This document shows positions 35,118-49,000 of a stretch of 64,000 nt of DNA, piece after piece. The position numbers and the translations under genes are program-made. The stretch's first letter is position 1. Every line of letters starts with the position of its first letter. The notes beneath the pieces were generated by a model. It was given only the letters and a program-made list of their open reading frames with translations, searched no databases and was not told the DNA's origin. The stretch is from positions 16,876,930-16,940,929 of the forward strand of contig NC_058143.1 of NCBI RefSeq assembly GCF_011075055.1, in the 5' to 3' direction. The DNA comes from Mangifera indica (lineage: Eukaryota; Streptophyta; Magnoliopsida; Sapindales; Anacardiaceae).

Positions 35118-35488
35118 TTACGGAGCTTGGAAGGAGGCATCGGTTGTTGCGGGGGAGGAGCTGCTGATGGCCCAGTCCAACCTGTGAACACTGTTAGCAA
35201 AAACATAAGTACAGTCATAAACTCTATTGATTTTGTTTCAATTCAATCAAATACAGGAGATTTTAACACACTGTAATTTATAGATTAGAAATTTAGATAA
35301 ATTTGTTTGTGCTATTCTGTAGAAAAAATTAACATAAAATTATCAATCTTTAGAGCAAACCTACCTTCCTTCCCAGATTAAATAAAAAATGCGATATGCA
35401 GAGGCACCTTTGGCAAAGAGAGCAAGGCTTACAACAGTAGTGAATGCAGCAATAGCTACAAAAATCACCTGCCAACCCGATTTCTTCT
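35118..35488 (-). CDS. Possible partial gene for a small membrane protein (tentative)
   Basis: Two minus-strand pieces, 35488-35365 and 35190-35118, join in frame through a GT-AG pair. The first encodes KKSGWQVIFVAIAAFTTVVS followed by LALFAKGASAYRIFYLIWEG, a well-formed membrane span with a charged flank; the second gives a short Ser/Thr tail ending FQAP before TAA. I could not find an upstream exon with a start codon, and I do not recognise the family. Another frame over the first piece is Cys-rich and superficially PLAC8-like, and another over the second piece is Pro-rich (PSAAPPPQQPMPPSKLRK), so the reading is not unique. It may be the tail of a small gene or a pseudogene fragment. Confidence 0.3.
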
Positions 35489-38400
35489 CTAGTTTTCTTC
35501 AAACGCATGAGAGCATCCACCCCATTGAACAAATTGGTAAACACAATACCCCTGATTTATTCAAAACGAGATTACAATATTTACAAGTATTATACTATAT
35601 TAATTTTTTTAAGTAATAGATCAAACTTTATTTTTTCAATTAAGAAAATTAATTTTTTTATTGAAAAGATTCAACTTATATTATGTCACACAAAAATATG
35701 TTTAACAAAAATATGTACATTCACGTTAGTTACCATGTCAACGTTTTCATTGGAAAAATTTATATTTGAATCCAACTGATACATCAATACACTCAATAAA
35801 AAATAGTTTAAATTTAATAGAAAAATAAAAAAAATAGATATTTTTAATTAAAAAATTAGAAAGTTTGACCATTTTATTTTAAAAAAAAACAAAGTTAAAT
35901 CTTTTTATTGGAAAAAAAAAAAAAAAAGAACCAAAGCAAAAACTTTGAGGGTTATCGTTGCATGCTCTCACATCTTTCACATGCAACGTTTATGCAATTC
36001 TGCCAGCCTGCAATTTCATTTGGATTGTATAACCAGAATAACATTAACCATTTTAGGGAAAACTTACATGTATATATCCAAGTCGTCTCCACGGTCACCT
36101 AATTCGGTAGGCTATTTGTGTTAGGTTTTCGTTAAAGAAAAAAAAAAAATTCTATTTAGTTTTTTCTTCAAATCTACTAATAAAAGTTCTATCAAGATGC
36201 GTGTCTATGTATGTTTGTGCGAGATGATGGGGATCATATTTGACCAGCTGGGTAGATAATGTGATCAAGGTTAAAAACGACAGGTAATAGAGAGTAAAAT
36301 CAAATACATAATTTAATTTCACCGGAATCATCGTTCCTTGATGTTCATCTTGTACATTATTCTTTGTTTTTACAGCCGGCTCGATCACCCAGAAAATCTG
36401 GAAAGCAACTTAAATTATCGGCTGTGCCGTCCTATCTCAATGTCTGTTGTAGATATTCCCTGTAACATCCTTTATAACATTAATTTTAATTGTAATGGTT
36501 ATGGCCTGCAAATAGAGTCTGTCATACGACAGAATTTGGACAATTATCATAAGCTATTAATTTAACACAGTTAACACAATGGGCAAAGCTGGGTTGAGTC
36601 AGGCCTTGTTTGGGCCTACATATATGTTTCTAATTAACGGTGTCAAAAACACATCCCCCATTTCTTGGTGTAATATTGTTTAGTTGACACAAAAAAAAAC
36701 AGTTGATGAATTGAATTGAAATTAAATTTTCTTATGTGTCCGAAATATGATGTACTTTGAGGTTTAATAATTCATTCCCACAAGCTAGCAGCCTGGTGCC
36801 TAATTATGGTGTTTTGAGGTCAGAGATGAATGATTCCAAATAAATAACTTGAATGAAATTGAAAATATGTAAGTGGGTCAAGTGGATTATCGCCTCTGGG
36901 TTAATTAATTTGTAAGTAAATTTGATTGTGAGGAAAATAATGGGAGAATTGATGAGAACAAGAATATGATTGATTAATATCGAATATTCTTTAACCAATT
37001 TCTGATTCCTCTACTCTTTCAATCTTTAATTAAAATGCGTGATTGAATTGAAGCACATTACATCATAGAATCCCAAACATATAATCATTTTTCATGGCTA
37101 TATTTATGATGTCACTCTTGATTTATAACCCACTCAAAGAGGTTTGATTATGGATTAATCTACATCATAGAATCCCAACAGTATAGAATAACAAGTTACT
37201 TATTTTATAGTTAAAAATCAATGACAATTTTGCATTTGTGTACAAATAGATGTTGTAATTTGTAAACCCTGTCTTGCCCTATTGAAATTGAGGTATTATT
37301 CTTGTGTTATGTGATTTTCATTGTGTAATATGGCGATGTTAGGTGTCTTTCTTGTGACATCAAAATGTTTATTGTATTGCCTGACTACCCTGTTAGCTTA
37401 GGGATGGGTGCATTCATCTCTTGCAAACGCTATTCATGCTTACACAGTGTTGTGATGTGAAGGTCAGTCAAATGGAAGATTACACTTGGCATGCCAACCT
37501 CAGGCAAATCCAAGTACTTCCATATTGGACCAAGTTTCTTCGGTTGGTCCAATTGCCTTGTTTGATTTTTCCAGGATAAGATATACGTAGTTGACTTAAT
37601 TTTACATCAAGAAACAGTTGATACTATCATATTGTCTCCAATAATATTTCATGCTTCTCCAATGAAAATTACTCTTTATGCAAATAGCATGTGCCGAGTG
37701 GATACATTTAATGGCTTCTTATTACAGTCTTACGTGATAATTAATTCTAGAATCACAAAGAGAACCTAACAGAGTTTCTTCTATTCAATTCTTCTCTGAT
37801 TAGTGCTCATCCTTGAAGGCGTAAAGGCAGCACATTCATCTGTAATTAAAATAAATCATTTTTACTTTGAAACAATTGAAATGAATATTCAGCACAATAC
37901 TTTGAGGTGTGTGGCTCCTGAGAAGCCCTAATCGAAATGAAACAATTGTTTCTTCCATATATTCCAACAAACCCACCAACTCCAACTCCCCACTCCTCTC
38001 ACCTATTTCATGTACGTCGTGGCAGCATATTCATCACGTCAACTTAGTATATTTTGGGATTCCATATGCTATACAAAAATATAAAAAAATGTACATTTCC
38101 TGCCCCTTATTTATAGTCCAAGCTTCTCTATCTTTACGAAAGTATTCTCTGATACTTTCACATACTGATTCTATGTTTAAAGAATACCATTTCAAATAAT
38201 TGGGTGAACATTCCAAATCTCTCATGATGACCGGTATTAAATGTTTAACTTAAATTTGTATGCCATTACATCACATCTAACTGTAGAAATGGCCACCATG
38301 AGGCTTGTTATTATTACTTTGAATTTTCTGAAATCAGATCTTGGAGAGAGCTTAGTGTTTTGTGTTGCACCCGTCATTTTCTTTTTCTTGATATTGATTA

Positions 38401-38512
38401 GTGTCTGTATCTCTATTATTGGTTTATAAAGCCTCCACTGAGGTATCTACAGATGAGTGGTCTTGGCTTTTCCTTATTAGTCTTAATATTAATGCATTTC
38501 AAAGGTTTTCCA
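35489..38512. other. AT-rich spacer
   Basis: No gene was identified. A short phrase ACATCATAGAATCCCAA is present at both about 37062 and 37163. Several runs of A and T interrupt all frames. It includes no recognisable RNA gene. Confidence 0.5.
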
Positions 38513-39545
38513 TGTTGCAAGTATTTAGTCAAACACATAATCAATAAGTTTAATTCAAAACACTCAAGGAATGGACAATGAAAAATATATAGAGAAGAAA
38601 AGCAACAGAAGATTCATATAGTTCAACAATATGCTTGCATCCATAGGGTGTAATACACAATATTTTTCTTTACTAAAACAAGAGACAATTATCATGTATC
38701 GTCTCTCTACTTAAGAACTAACCATAACTTGTTAATAAAATATTTACAAAAACCCAATAATCATTTATTTATAGTAGTACCCTAATTCCAGGATTTTAGG
38801 AATTCGAAGTCCTTAAGGAATAGAAAATCCAAATACTGTGTATTCATTAAAAAAAATAAAAAAAATAGGGTAATAATTTATCCTCATCCAAAGTGAAAAA
38901 GAATCATAAGAAACTAGGATTTACATCCTATTATGAAAATACTCCTAATCTTACATTCCCCCACTTGAAACTTGTTTTTCTTCTATTATGAACCATACCC
39001 TAAAGTTGTCACCTGTACTCGTATTACCAATCATCAAGTAACACTAAGCTCTAAAGAAGTCTTGCATCAAATGAACCCCTTCTTTGTAAAAGGCGTTGTT
39101 AACATATCGGCTAAATTGTCGTCAATGTGAATCTTTCTACAACAAGATCTGACCATCTTCTACTACTTCATGTACAGATTGATACTTTGTGTCTCAATAT
39201 GGTTTTTTTTTTTTTTGAGAGACTACTTCCTCCTCCATAATAGTTTTCCATTGACTAGCATCTTTGAACTTGCAAGCTTCTTGATATGAACAAGGCTTTC
39301 ACCATTCTATATGCAGGCATAACATGTCACATATTTATAGTACTCTAATCTTAGGACTTTAGGAACCCAAAGTTGTTAAGGAACTAAATAAATGTGTATT
39401 CATACAAGAAATTAATGTATGTAAATACTAAACAGGACAATTTATTTTAATCCTGCATGAAAAAAAGAATCCTAAGAGATAATGATTCACATCCCATTAA
39501 ATAGGGCTAATATCCAATTAGTAAAGGACTCCGAATCTAACATCC
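38513..39545 (-). mobile_element. Copia retrotransposon relic: LTR, polypurine tract and polyprotein scraps
   Basis: On the minus strand a putative 443-bp LTR runs from TGTAAGATTAGG (38955) to ACTTGCAACA (38513). It is preceded by the polypurine tract CAAGTGGGGGAA (38967-38956). Further upstream, about 39135-39068 encodes NLADMLTTPFTKKGF, the conserved end of Copia polyproteins, and about 39279-39219 encodes FKDASQWKTIMEEEVVS, the start of the reverse transcriptase block; the large region between them is deleted. About 39300-39545 resembles a second, older LTR of the same family starting TGTTAGATTCGG behind TTGAGTGGGA. The element is dead. Confidence 0.65.
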
Positions 39546-40500
39546 CACTCAAATAAATACTTTTTTTATTTGTCAATAGGTTGAACCACTAAAGATGGGA
39601 AATATAAATTTGCTTCTACTTTATTAAACGCCAAACTTATAGTCAAACAATGCTCTCCTATGACCAGCAGGTTATCTTGTCCAATGTATTGAGTACTTAA
39701 ACAACTTTAGTGAAGGAATCTTCATCTTTTTTTGTTATTAGTTTGTGGCTAATATGAACTCATATTCCTTGGCTCCTAAGAAGTCGGTCCACTAGGGCCA
39801 TTACAATGTTTAATCAAATGCAAGCATATAATTCAATTAATAGAAGCATAAGATGTAATTCCATCAATGGGATTTTCACGCCTTACTAGCTCGAAGAGTT
39901 ACAGCGTTTGCAGTTCCTTTAATGACTGATTCCTAAAGTGATTGTTGTCTTATTGATTAGAATTATTGTAAAAGTTGTGAACGGAATAATATGTCTAATT
40001 ATGCTCTCTTAATGTGATATACTTCACATGGCTGTAGAAATAATGCCACTATTACATATAAACGACTAGATGAATCAATCATGAAGCAAGTTAATTAATC
40101 GAGGGTTTTAATCAATATTGAGACATTAATTTCCTAAGATTGTATTTTCAGTTTCCTAATTTTGAAAGCTCCTCAAAATGCAAATTTTAGGTTACACAGA
40201 TATTAGTCTGAATATTATTGTACTAACAAATGAAGTAGTAGTGATTCCTTTCTTTTGGGATGAAGAATATATCTAGATTAGGACATTATAACAGTGCTTT
40301 CGTTAATTGACTAGGAATAAATATATCTAGATTAGGACATCACATCTCTCTCTCACACAGTCAAAAACTCACAAACAAACACGGATTCATGTCTGCCTCT
40401 ATAAACTTATTGACGGTTCACATGCATTCCTGTCTTGTCCATACGTAGCTTTCAGTTTTGGTCGCACTAAAATTCACTTAACTAAGGATTAAATGGACCA
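39546..40500. other. Spacer between two Copia relics
   Basis: No gene was seen. The 22-base phrase AATATATCTAGATTAGGACA (20 of them) occurs twice at about 40267 and 40319, a close direct repeat. Otherwise AT-rich sequence, perhaps decayed retroelement interior. Confidence 0.4.
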
Positions 40501-40537
40501 TGAGAAAGACAAACATTTTCATCAAGAAGATTAGTAT

Positions 40538-41105
40538 AGCAACAACCTAGCTGACATGTTTATCAAGCCTTTGCTTATTAAGAAGTTTAAGTATTGCTTT
40601 AACTTAATTAGTTGATATACAATGTTAGCATTTGTCCTCATGGGCTCTTGTAAAAGAGGTGGAAAATTATGTTGAAAATTGAAGATTGTTTTTCTTTGTA
40701 TTTTCAAATTCATATTAAGGTAACCTGAATTTCACAAGGGGTCATTTCACCTGATTCCATTATCATTGGTCACTTTGTCTTGTCACTTCTCCCCTATTGT
40801 TATTTACTTTGTTTAGTCTCTCCTTATTTGCACATTTAATTCAGTACTTTAAATCAATGTTTGTTATTGGACATTATTTTGCCCCAGTATAATTTTGTAA
40901 CTTGCACAATGAGTATCAATAGAGAGAGAGACTTTTGGAGGTGGATATAGCGTTTTGCATTTTTTTTTTTCTTAAAGAATTTGTTAATCCATTCTTTCCT
41001 TCTAACTTGTAATCTTCTCCCCGTAATAGTGCAAATTTCTTCATTTATTATCTACATTTTTTCTCCTATTGAGTTTGTTAATTTCATTCTCGTTTGATTT
41101 CAACA
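40538..41105 (+). mobile_element. Copia relic: polyprotein C-terminus plus 3' LTR
   Basis: 40538-40615 encodes SNNLADMFIKPLLIKKFKYC and a few more residues before a stop, the ADM.TKPL motif that ends Copia RNase H domains. A polypurine tract (AAAGAGGTGGAAAA) precedes a 436-bp LTR, 40670-41105, that begins TGTTGAAA and ends TTTCAACA, a perfect 8-bp inverted terminus. No matching upstream LTR was found, so this is a 3'-end remnant. Confidence 0.75.
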
Positions 41106-44100
41106 GAAAGAAATACCTTCGCCATATATACATTGTATTTCTTGGGTTACTACCGCACTTTATGCTGTTTTTTCCCACGGGTAATCATACTCAATTCCAA
41201 TACAAATTTATTAAAATCAAAAGAAAGGTAACTGGGTGATCAACTGGTTGATTTGTCATGCACTTCTTCATATCTTTCTATCACTTCCATTATAGAATCT
41301 TAAATCATTTTCAGTGAGACTACTGGATAAGAAATACACGATTAACGGTATCCTTCCCACTCCTAACATAATGGAAATTATAAACAAATTAAGTAATTGA
41401 TTCATTGCTGTTAGATCTCTCATTTCACTACTCATTAATTACTTTATGACATCTCTTCCCTCTCTGTCTTATAAATAAGTATATTTCTATTACGAGGAAT
41501 TCTTTATAGCCCACCACATCATATCGCTAATTATCAACATACATATTGCGTAACTGGGATTGGTAGAGCAGGCAATTTAAATGCCCATCATGAATAAATT
41601 AATATTTCTGTGCTATGATATTTGGAAGGAACGAATTGAACAAATTAAAAGAATGAGCTAAACTTTGCACTCTCGATGGAGCATTTAGGTCAAAAAATAT
41701 TATTTTGAACCAAGGATATTAATCTATTTAGACAAACATACAGAGGAGATATGCTTTTAATCAATGTATTTTGTTATATTAACCTTTTACAAGGAAAAAA
41801 TAAAGTTAGGTATGACACTCCTATTATCAATACATTTAATCAGTATTATTAGATAATTATCTTTTTTTCCTATTTAAGTGATGGACCTTTGTTTTTTTCC
41901 TATGAAATGACCAAAATTTTTTAATTTATATTAACATGAATTTTTGTATTTAATTCAAAATGATGATCGGAATAATTCTTGACCAACCCATTCACACTTA
42001 AATAAACTAATTAACATAATTAAATATAAAAATTCAAGCAAAATTTAGCTACTATCAAAAACAATATAAAAAAATTCAAACTTTCTAAAAAAATCCCTGT
42101 AATTAAAAACAAAATAACAAATTAATTCTGGTTGGGTTTTGCTTAATCTAGAATCATTTTGTTTAGGGATAATAACACTTGGAGATAACTAACTATCACC
42201 AATATTCTATTAAATAAACCAATTTTTGTATTTAGTTTTCTATTGAAAAAATTAAACTTTCATTTTTTCTTTATAGAATAAACCAATCTATCAGTATTTT
42301 CCGATGAAATATATCAAATAAAAATAGTTAGAATTGTTTGTTTTGTTATTTTAGAAACAAAGTGATTAGTTTAATATATTTGATATGAAATAAATGAAGT
42401 TTAATCTCTTTATTAATAGAAAAATCTGAAAGTTTGATTTTTTTTATTAAAAAAATTTAAAATTTTGATTCCTTTGATTAAAAAGGAAAAGCTTGCCCCT
42501 TTTAATAGAAAAGAAAAAGTTATAATTCAATATCTTACAATGATGTTATCCTTTTTGTTTATTTTAAGTGTGTTTTATGATTTTTATAAAAATAAATTTA
42601 GATAAAGTGAATCGTTTGAATTTTTTGTGGGTTACAAATATCTATGTTAGCATACAAATTATTCATGTCATTACATAAATTGTCCATATCAGTACATCAA
42701 AATGAGTACATCAATGTTTTTTGTCTAAAAAAAAACTATTATATCATTTTTATTATCATAGTAAGAATTCAAACAATAATTTTATACTTTCAATTAAAAA
42801 ATAAAAATTGGGTTTATTTAAAAGAAAAATTAAAATATTAGATCACTTTATAATAAAAAATATATATCAATTTAATTAAAAAAAAGGTGACAATTCAATA
42901 TATCCTTATATTGTTATCTTATAAAGGAAAAATAAAAATAAAGAAAAGAAGTAGATCTAGTTGTATCTTTTAGCACTGTACTTTGAATACCTAACCCTCA
43001 AACAAGACTTATTTGTCTTGTTATATAAACTTTCCTAAACTTATTTAACTAAACACGGCAATTATAATAAAGTTTTGAGTGTATAATTAGATATATAAAT
43101 AATATTTTATTATTTAATTATATAATTTTAAATTAAAAATAAAGAATTATCTAATTATATAATAATATATTATTTATATATATAATTGTATAATCAAAAC
43201 TATATACATGTAACATTTTTAGTGTATATATACACACACATGTACATAATAAGTTTTACATCCTTCATTTATAATTTTTTTTAATGTAACAATATATTTT
43301 ATATACTTGAATATTAAAAAAATGAACTTAGTTCTAGAAATTATAGTGGTGAATTGTGCTTAATTATGTATTTAAAAATAATCCAACATAATTAATTGAT
43401 ACAATTTAAAGTTACATTTCAATAATTATTTTCATTCATTTCAACCTAATTCTAAAGCCCCTCATATAAGGGAGTTGTAACAACCCACTTTAACTATTAT
43501 AAATAAGATTTCTTTTTTAATTTCATATATTCTTTTATTAGAAAACATAAATTTTAAAAAATAAATTTAAATAATATTTTTTAAATTAAAAAAATATATT
43601 ATTGATAAAATCTTAAAATAATACATGGTTTAAGCTAGCTCGAATTGAAGCTCAAGTTATGGTTGCTCAATCAACTCAATTCAATCAAACTAATTATCAG
43701 ATTCAAACTAATTTAGTTCAAATCTATCCGAAACCACTACTACTAAAGATCAAACACAATCACATAATCAAATTAAACTTCCTAATATATTTACAGCTCA
43801 TTTACAACTCAACAATCAGACATCAATGATGTAACGGAGGGCATTCTCCCTTTAAATATAGCACATTTACGATAGTCAATAGTGGAATTCTTAATTTGAT
43901 AATGCAGTTTCGAATTTGCTATATCTAATCATACTACGGAAAATTAGTATGTTTACGGAGAATAAATGTATACGTACAAGAATTTTCAGCTTAGTTGTGT
44001 CTGATAGACTGATAATCAAGTGCTTCTCCATCAAAGACCCACTTCCTGCCTGAATTCTAACAATAATATAATAGCCCTATCGTGCGCTACAGAGAGAACT

Positions 44101-44640
44101 AGGAAGAAAATTGAAATTTGACATCCACTAGCCAATGTCCTTCACCTTTTATGATACATATAAATTAATTAATTATAATGGAATACACACAATTAAGTGA
44201 CATTAAACGTTAAAGAAATCACAAAAGGCTAGAGGATACAGAACGAAACTAGGATATAAGGCACCGCCATTAATTAAAAAAAGAACCAAAAAGTCAGATT
44301 TGAGCATTAGTGGGATACGCATTACTTCATTTTTTTGCTGAAAAAAAGTACAGTTCAATGAAAGGTAACATAGAAAGGCCTTCACATACTTGCATGAATT
44401 CTCGTTGTTCTCTGCCTTGGAGAAAAGTGATTTCAGTGGTTAACTGAGGAATCTTGGACTTATAGACTAGTTTTAATTATATGCATATTTAAATTATGTG
44501 CTTAAGAAGTTTAACATACAAATTGTCAAGATAAATGATCTGCCAGTTATGAAAGGAAATAAATGTAGAATCATAAAGTGTGCAAAAAATGAGATTGTGA
44601 GAGAGTTTATATTGAAATGTCTCTTATGCTAGTATTATTA
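41106..44640. other. AT-rich spacer
   Basis: No gene is visible. About 43065-43220 is another copy of the AT-rich palindrome-type repeat, and 43625-43745 is a decayed copy of the GAGCTCGAG repeat (GGTTTAAGCTAGCTCGAATT). Positions 41870-42900 are extremely AT-rich with poly-T and poly-A tracts. Confidence 0.5.
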
Positions 44641-46003
44641 GAAGTTTAATATATGCACAGGACCTATAAGGTTTTTAAAATTGAGATTTTCAATCGATAT
44701 CTCTCAAATCTAGACCGTGATCATTGGTTTATAACTAACAAAGTGATGAAATACTCACAAAAAATCAAAGTTATTATAGTTGTGGATATGATATAAAATT
44801 CACTTCTGAATATATTAGTATATTGACAAAGACGGTTTATATCCTAAAAAAATATTAAGTAGTTATTAGTAACCTCCTTAACTATGTATATTCAATTTGT
44901 AGTTTGTTATAAGACAATTTTTTAGGTTGTGTGGTCGGAAGATTACATTTTTGAACTACTTGTTGATTTGCTATGATGATAGTGCAATTGTATTCTTTAC
45001 TAAGAATAATAAAACCTCTAGTAATCATGACACATAAATCTTACAATTAAGAATCTAATAAAGAATAAAGACATTATAATAGAATACATAAATAGAAAGT
45101 TGATATAGATTAAGTCCTTAACTAAAGGACTAAAACTTGTAGGACTTAAAATTATATTGAAAACATGACAGTGTTTAGAGTCTTTTGATGGTTAGTTGAA
45201 GTTTTATAACTTGTTGACTTAATGACATTTCTTTTATGATTAAATTGACATTTTTTCTTGATCATGATTGTTTTAATATACTAATTTGTGTGTATATATA
45301 TATATAGAGAGAGAGAGAGAGACATACAGTTATAATATAACATATATCTCAAGACTCCGGTTTTCTCTTAAATATGATAGTTATATATATATATATATAT
45401 ATATATTTTTTTATTTATTTATTTATTTATTTATGATATTTCGAGAAAAGGCTAAATCATATAGGCTTCACTGAAAGTTATTAGCTTGATTAAAACTAAG
45501 AGATTTTTTCCATTTTTCTTTAAAAATATAAAGATTAAAAAAAATCATAAAAATACATTAGCAAAGAAATAACATTGTTTAGGATCACTTGATGATGTGT
45601 TATTCATACCACACTTCCAAATCACATATCCTTATTAATTTGATTATTTGTAATCAAAATTATGGACAATCTTATGTTGATAGAAAACATTAGTAGTGTT
45701 TTGGTTAGTTGTTGGCAATTATATTAATTGGATCGGTGATTGTTGTGTTACTTTTTGGCTATTTTCTTTAATAGTTGTCACTTTAAAGTGAAATTGTTGA
45801 TTACTTGGAGTCAAATATTATTTTTCTTTTCTTAAAAAAAAAAAATTAATATTGTCTAAGTGGGAGAATGTTAAAAAAAATTTTAATATGGATTAACATT
45901 AATTATAATTTTGTTTCAATGAAAACTTATGGATGAGCTTAGAGAGATTATAACAGTTTAATATAGACTTTAATGTTTATTGAATCTTTGATAAGGTTTA
46001 ACA
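44641..46003 (+). mobile_element. Copia relic: RNase H scraps, polypurine tract and LTR start
   Basis: About 44700-44780 gives DRDHWFITNKVMKYSQK, like the HW..V..V.RYL block of Copia RNase H. About 44962-45170 encodes CYDDSAIVFFTKNNKTSSNH and, after stops, IEYINRKLI and SLTKGLK, the CDN.AA...KN and DPLTKGL blocks. A polypurine tract AAGTGGGAGAA at 45858-45868 precedes TGTTAAAA at 45869, which should be an LTR start. TTTAACA at 45997-46003 would be an inverted end, but a 135-bp LTR is unusually short, so the right limit is uncertain. The interval 45290-45435 holds (GT)(TA)(GA) and TTTA microsatellites. Confidence 0.55.
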
Positions 46004-49000
46004 ATCTACTATATATTGGTTAGATTTCTTTTATGAACCTTATACAATAATTTTACTTAGTAGAAATCGTCATTCAAACGGTTTTAATGGAGGAAGACTA
46101 CTCACTTTAATACAAGTAAAATTTGATAGCTTTATGGATTTGAAATATATAACTCAATCAACTTTTCCTATAACCTTATAAATTTTTAATTCAGTATTTT
46201 ATAACTAGCAAGATTCTATAGCTAGTATCCATTTTGTGTTTTAAAAATATTTTTTTACCTGAACATCTCTTATAATTCTAATTATGTCTAGGCTTATCAT
46301 AAATTTGTATGTTCCTAATTACGATTCTTTTCCCCCTTTTTGGCCCTCTTTTCTTTGGGGTTAAACCACACTAATTTTCTAGTGTATGCTGAACAAAGAC
46401 ACCATCTTATTTTATATTAGACTATTGAAATGATTTTTTTTTTTCACTTGTAACATTTATAATAGAAATTCTTGATCATTGGCCAATCGCAAATCTGATG
46501 ATATAAAACGATGAGTTTTCCAATAAGAATAATCACCTCTAACTCATCTACCTGTTTGTTGAATATATATAGATGACATACATGTACAGTTTACTTAATT
46601 TAGCCAGTTGATCATAGGCAGATAAATTAACAGTATGCCACATATAAATCAACTCTGAATTAATTTTGTTTCTCCAAAAGGACTAATTGACACTTAAATC
46701 GCATTTAAAACTGTCAAAGTTTATTTAATTACAAGTAAACAATTTAGATAAAGTAATCTCTTTCTAATTTTAGATTTTTTTTTTTTTTTACTTGTTAGCA
46801 GAAGGAGAAGAATACTTCATGATGGGTAGTTCCAGAAATAATTAGGAAGGTGTACTTAAATAATATAATAATTTTCAAATTTGTGATAGGGGTACGATTA
46901 AAAGTAGATTAATTTATAAATTAATAAAAAATATAATTAAGAAACACCGAAAATTAATTATGGAGCTTGGTCTTATCCCTTCCAAGTATTATGGGTTGTA
47001 CTTCTAATTATCTAAAAGATGCCCTAAGTACATTCCCATGAGATTCCTTTGCCACCACCTTAAGCAAGAATAAAAGAGACCCTTTTAAACCCATAAATTG
47101 TCCCTTCACTCAAAACATATCTTCTTCAAAGTTCTGAGCCTTTGACTCGATGTTTCATTCAATTTAAAGGACAGACTTTTTATGCAGCTTCTTCAAAGAT
47201 CCCTAGGGTTGTTTAATTTGCTGTTCTTCTTATTGTTTATTCTTTTTAGTTTTTTTTTCAATAGGGTTCAATGATCCCTACAAGATCCCACTTAGCAAAT
47301 GATATAATGTGGAGTCTTTTGTCTTAGTGGGAGAACACAAAAAGGGTCCATATATTCTTCCTACGTCATGCACACTCAAATGAAAAAGTATTGACAAACT
47401 TGGCTCCCTCTTCCACATTTTTATTCATCAAAAATGCCCACTAGAACCACTGATGTTGTCTCCTATTTACACTGTACAAAACAACTTGTTCACAGTCGAC
47501 TCAGCTCCTCCACAGCCCCTCTCCTCCTCCTTGGCAACTCACTGCATATTCTGGCAAAGAATCTATACACGTGTTTCCACGCACAGATAGAAATTAAAGA
47601 CTCCCCACTTCACAAACTCTGATGTAACCCTAATTCCGCATATTAGTTATTAATCTCCTTTATTACTCGGCTGGGCTCCTATTTATTACTTCAGATAAGA
47701 AAGGTTTAATGGGTCCAAATATTAAACTATTGAAAAGGAAAAGCATATAGTGACTGGGCACGTAATAATTTAAACAAGTCAGTATTGAATAATGTACATT
47801 TTCTGAATTAGTTCATTGTTTATGAGAAAGTAAAACGCACTTACATAAAATGAAGTTGATCGTACTGTTATTTTGCTGTGAATTGTGGAAGATGAGTTAG
47901 CAGTGCAGAAGAAGCAATAAGAATGGGGACCGGGACCTGCTTGAGGTTCCAACTTAAACTTGATTTATTAGCCAATGTTTCTGCGAGTGCTTTTTCCACT
48001 CCATTATGTTAACCTAATATTTTTTCTTTATATGGAATATTCACTGAGTGGATACCTTACATCAAAGCTAATCCATTTTTATGTGTTTAATACGGAGAGA
48101 AGATCTGGGAATGAAAAGAACAGACACTTTCATACTTAATTAACAGCTAAACCAGTATGGTGATTTCTAAAATTTATATTTAAATTGACTTATGGCATTT
48201 TAACATCTAGATCATGATGCCTTTTCAAATAATCTCTCTTGCCACAAAAATGTTAGGTATGATTCAGAACCTTAAATTTTCTAACCTGAGATTACTTGTG
48301 AAGTGTTCCAATTATCGAGTGACAATAATGAAAATAACAAAAATCCCATATCTTCCTTTGCATGGCCAATTACTGGCCATATAAAAATTTGTGAAAAGTT
48401 AAAACATATATAGCTAAATAACAAAAGCTCCATTATTTGTTATATAATCAGAAAGATGCTAAATCTAAGAGGGGGTACCCAGCTTGATCTCCAACACATA
48501 TAGCTACAAGCTTGCTTTCTTTCATATATAGTCATTCACCAATCTGGTCAACGAGTTGGATAAATATGAAGCATCATAAACTAATTTTAAAAAAATAAAA
48601 CAAACTAACCTCTAAATTCATTGGAGTTTTCTTGCTTTAAGTCTACTCAAGAAATGGAAGGCTGATAACCATGTAATTAACATATGAAAAATGGTATTTT
48701 GAAATACTTTACTTATCTTGCTGCTGGCTATTTTTGATTCGTAGCTAATTTATTAATAAAATGTGATCAGTTTTAACCATGATTCAGACCGCAACATTAT
48801 TATGCAATATTAATTCCCACAAAGCCCCCTGATTTTATTTACTAGTTTGTTTTGAATGTGCGTCTTTAGGAATAATTTTTTTTTAACGTGATAAGGCTTG
48901 TTTAAATTCTGATTATCTATATAATTTATTATTTCATAAATAATTTAGTTAAACATTATAACTAAGCTATATATAATTAAGTCAATGCATATCTGATTTT

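Noticed and set aside
35350..35544. Cys-rich peptide resembling a PLAC8 domain (CSYCCIHYCCKPCSLCQ)
   Set aside because: The resemblance is limited to cysteine spacing, the expected following block is missing, and another frame of the same DNA gives a better membrane span.
41557..41590. tRNA-like words (GGGATTGGTAGAGCAGGC)
   Set aside because: No B-box (GGTTCGA-type) or cloverleaf could be formed downstream.
47180..47320. Possible miRNA region with GATCCCTAGGG and GATCCCTACAAG words
   Set aside because: The words are not complementary over a miRNA-length duplex and no known miRNA was recognised.
48035..48042. P1BS-like GAATATTC upstream of PHO1
   Set aside because: One 8-mer 2.6 kb upstream in AT-rich DNA is expected by chance.
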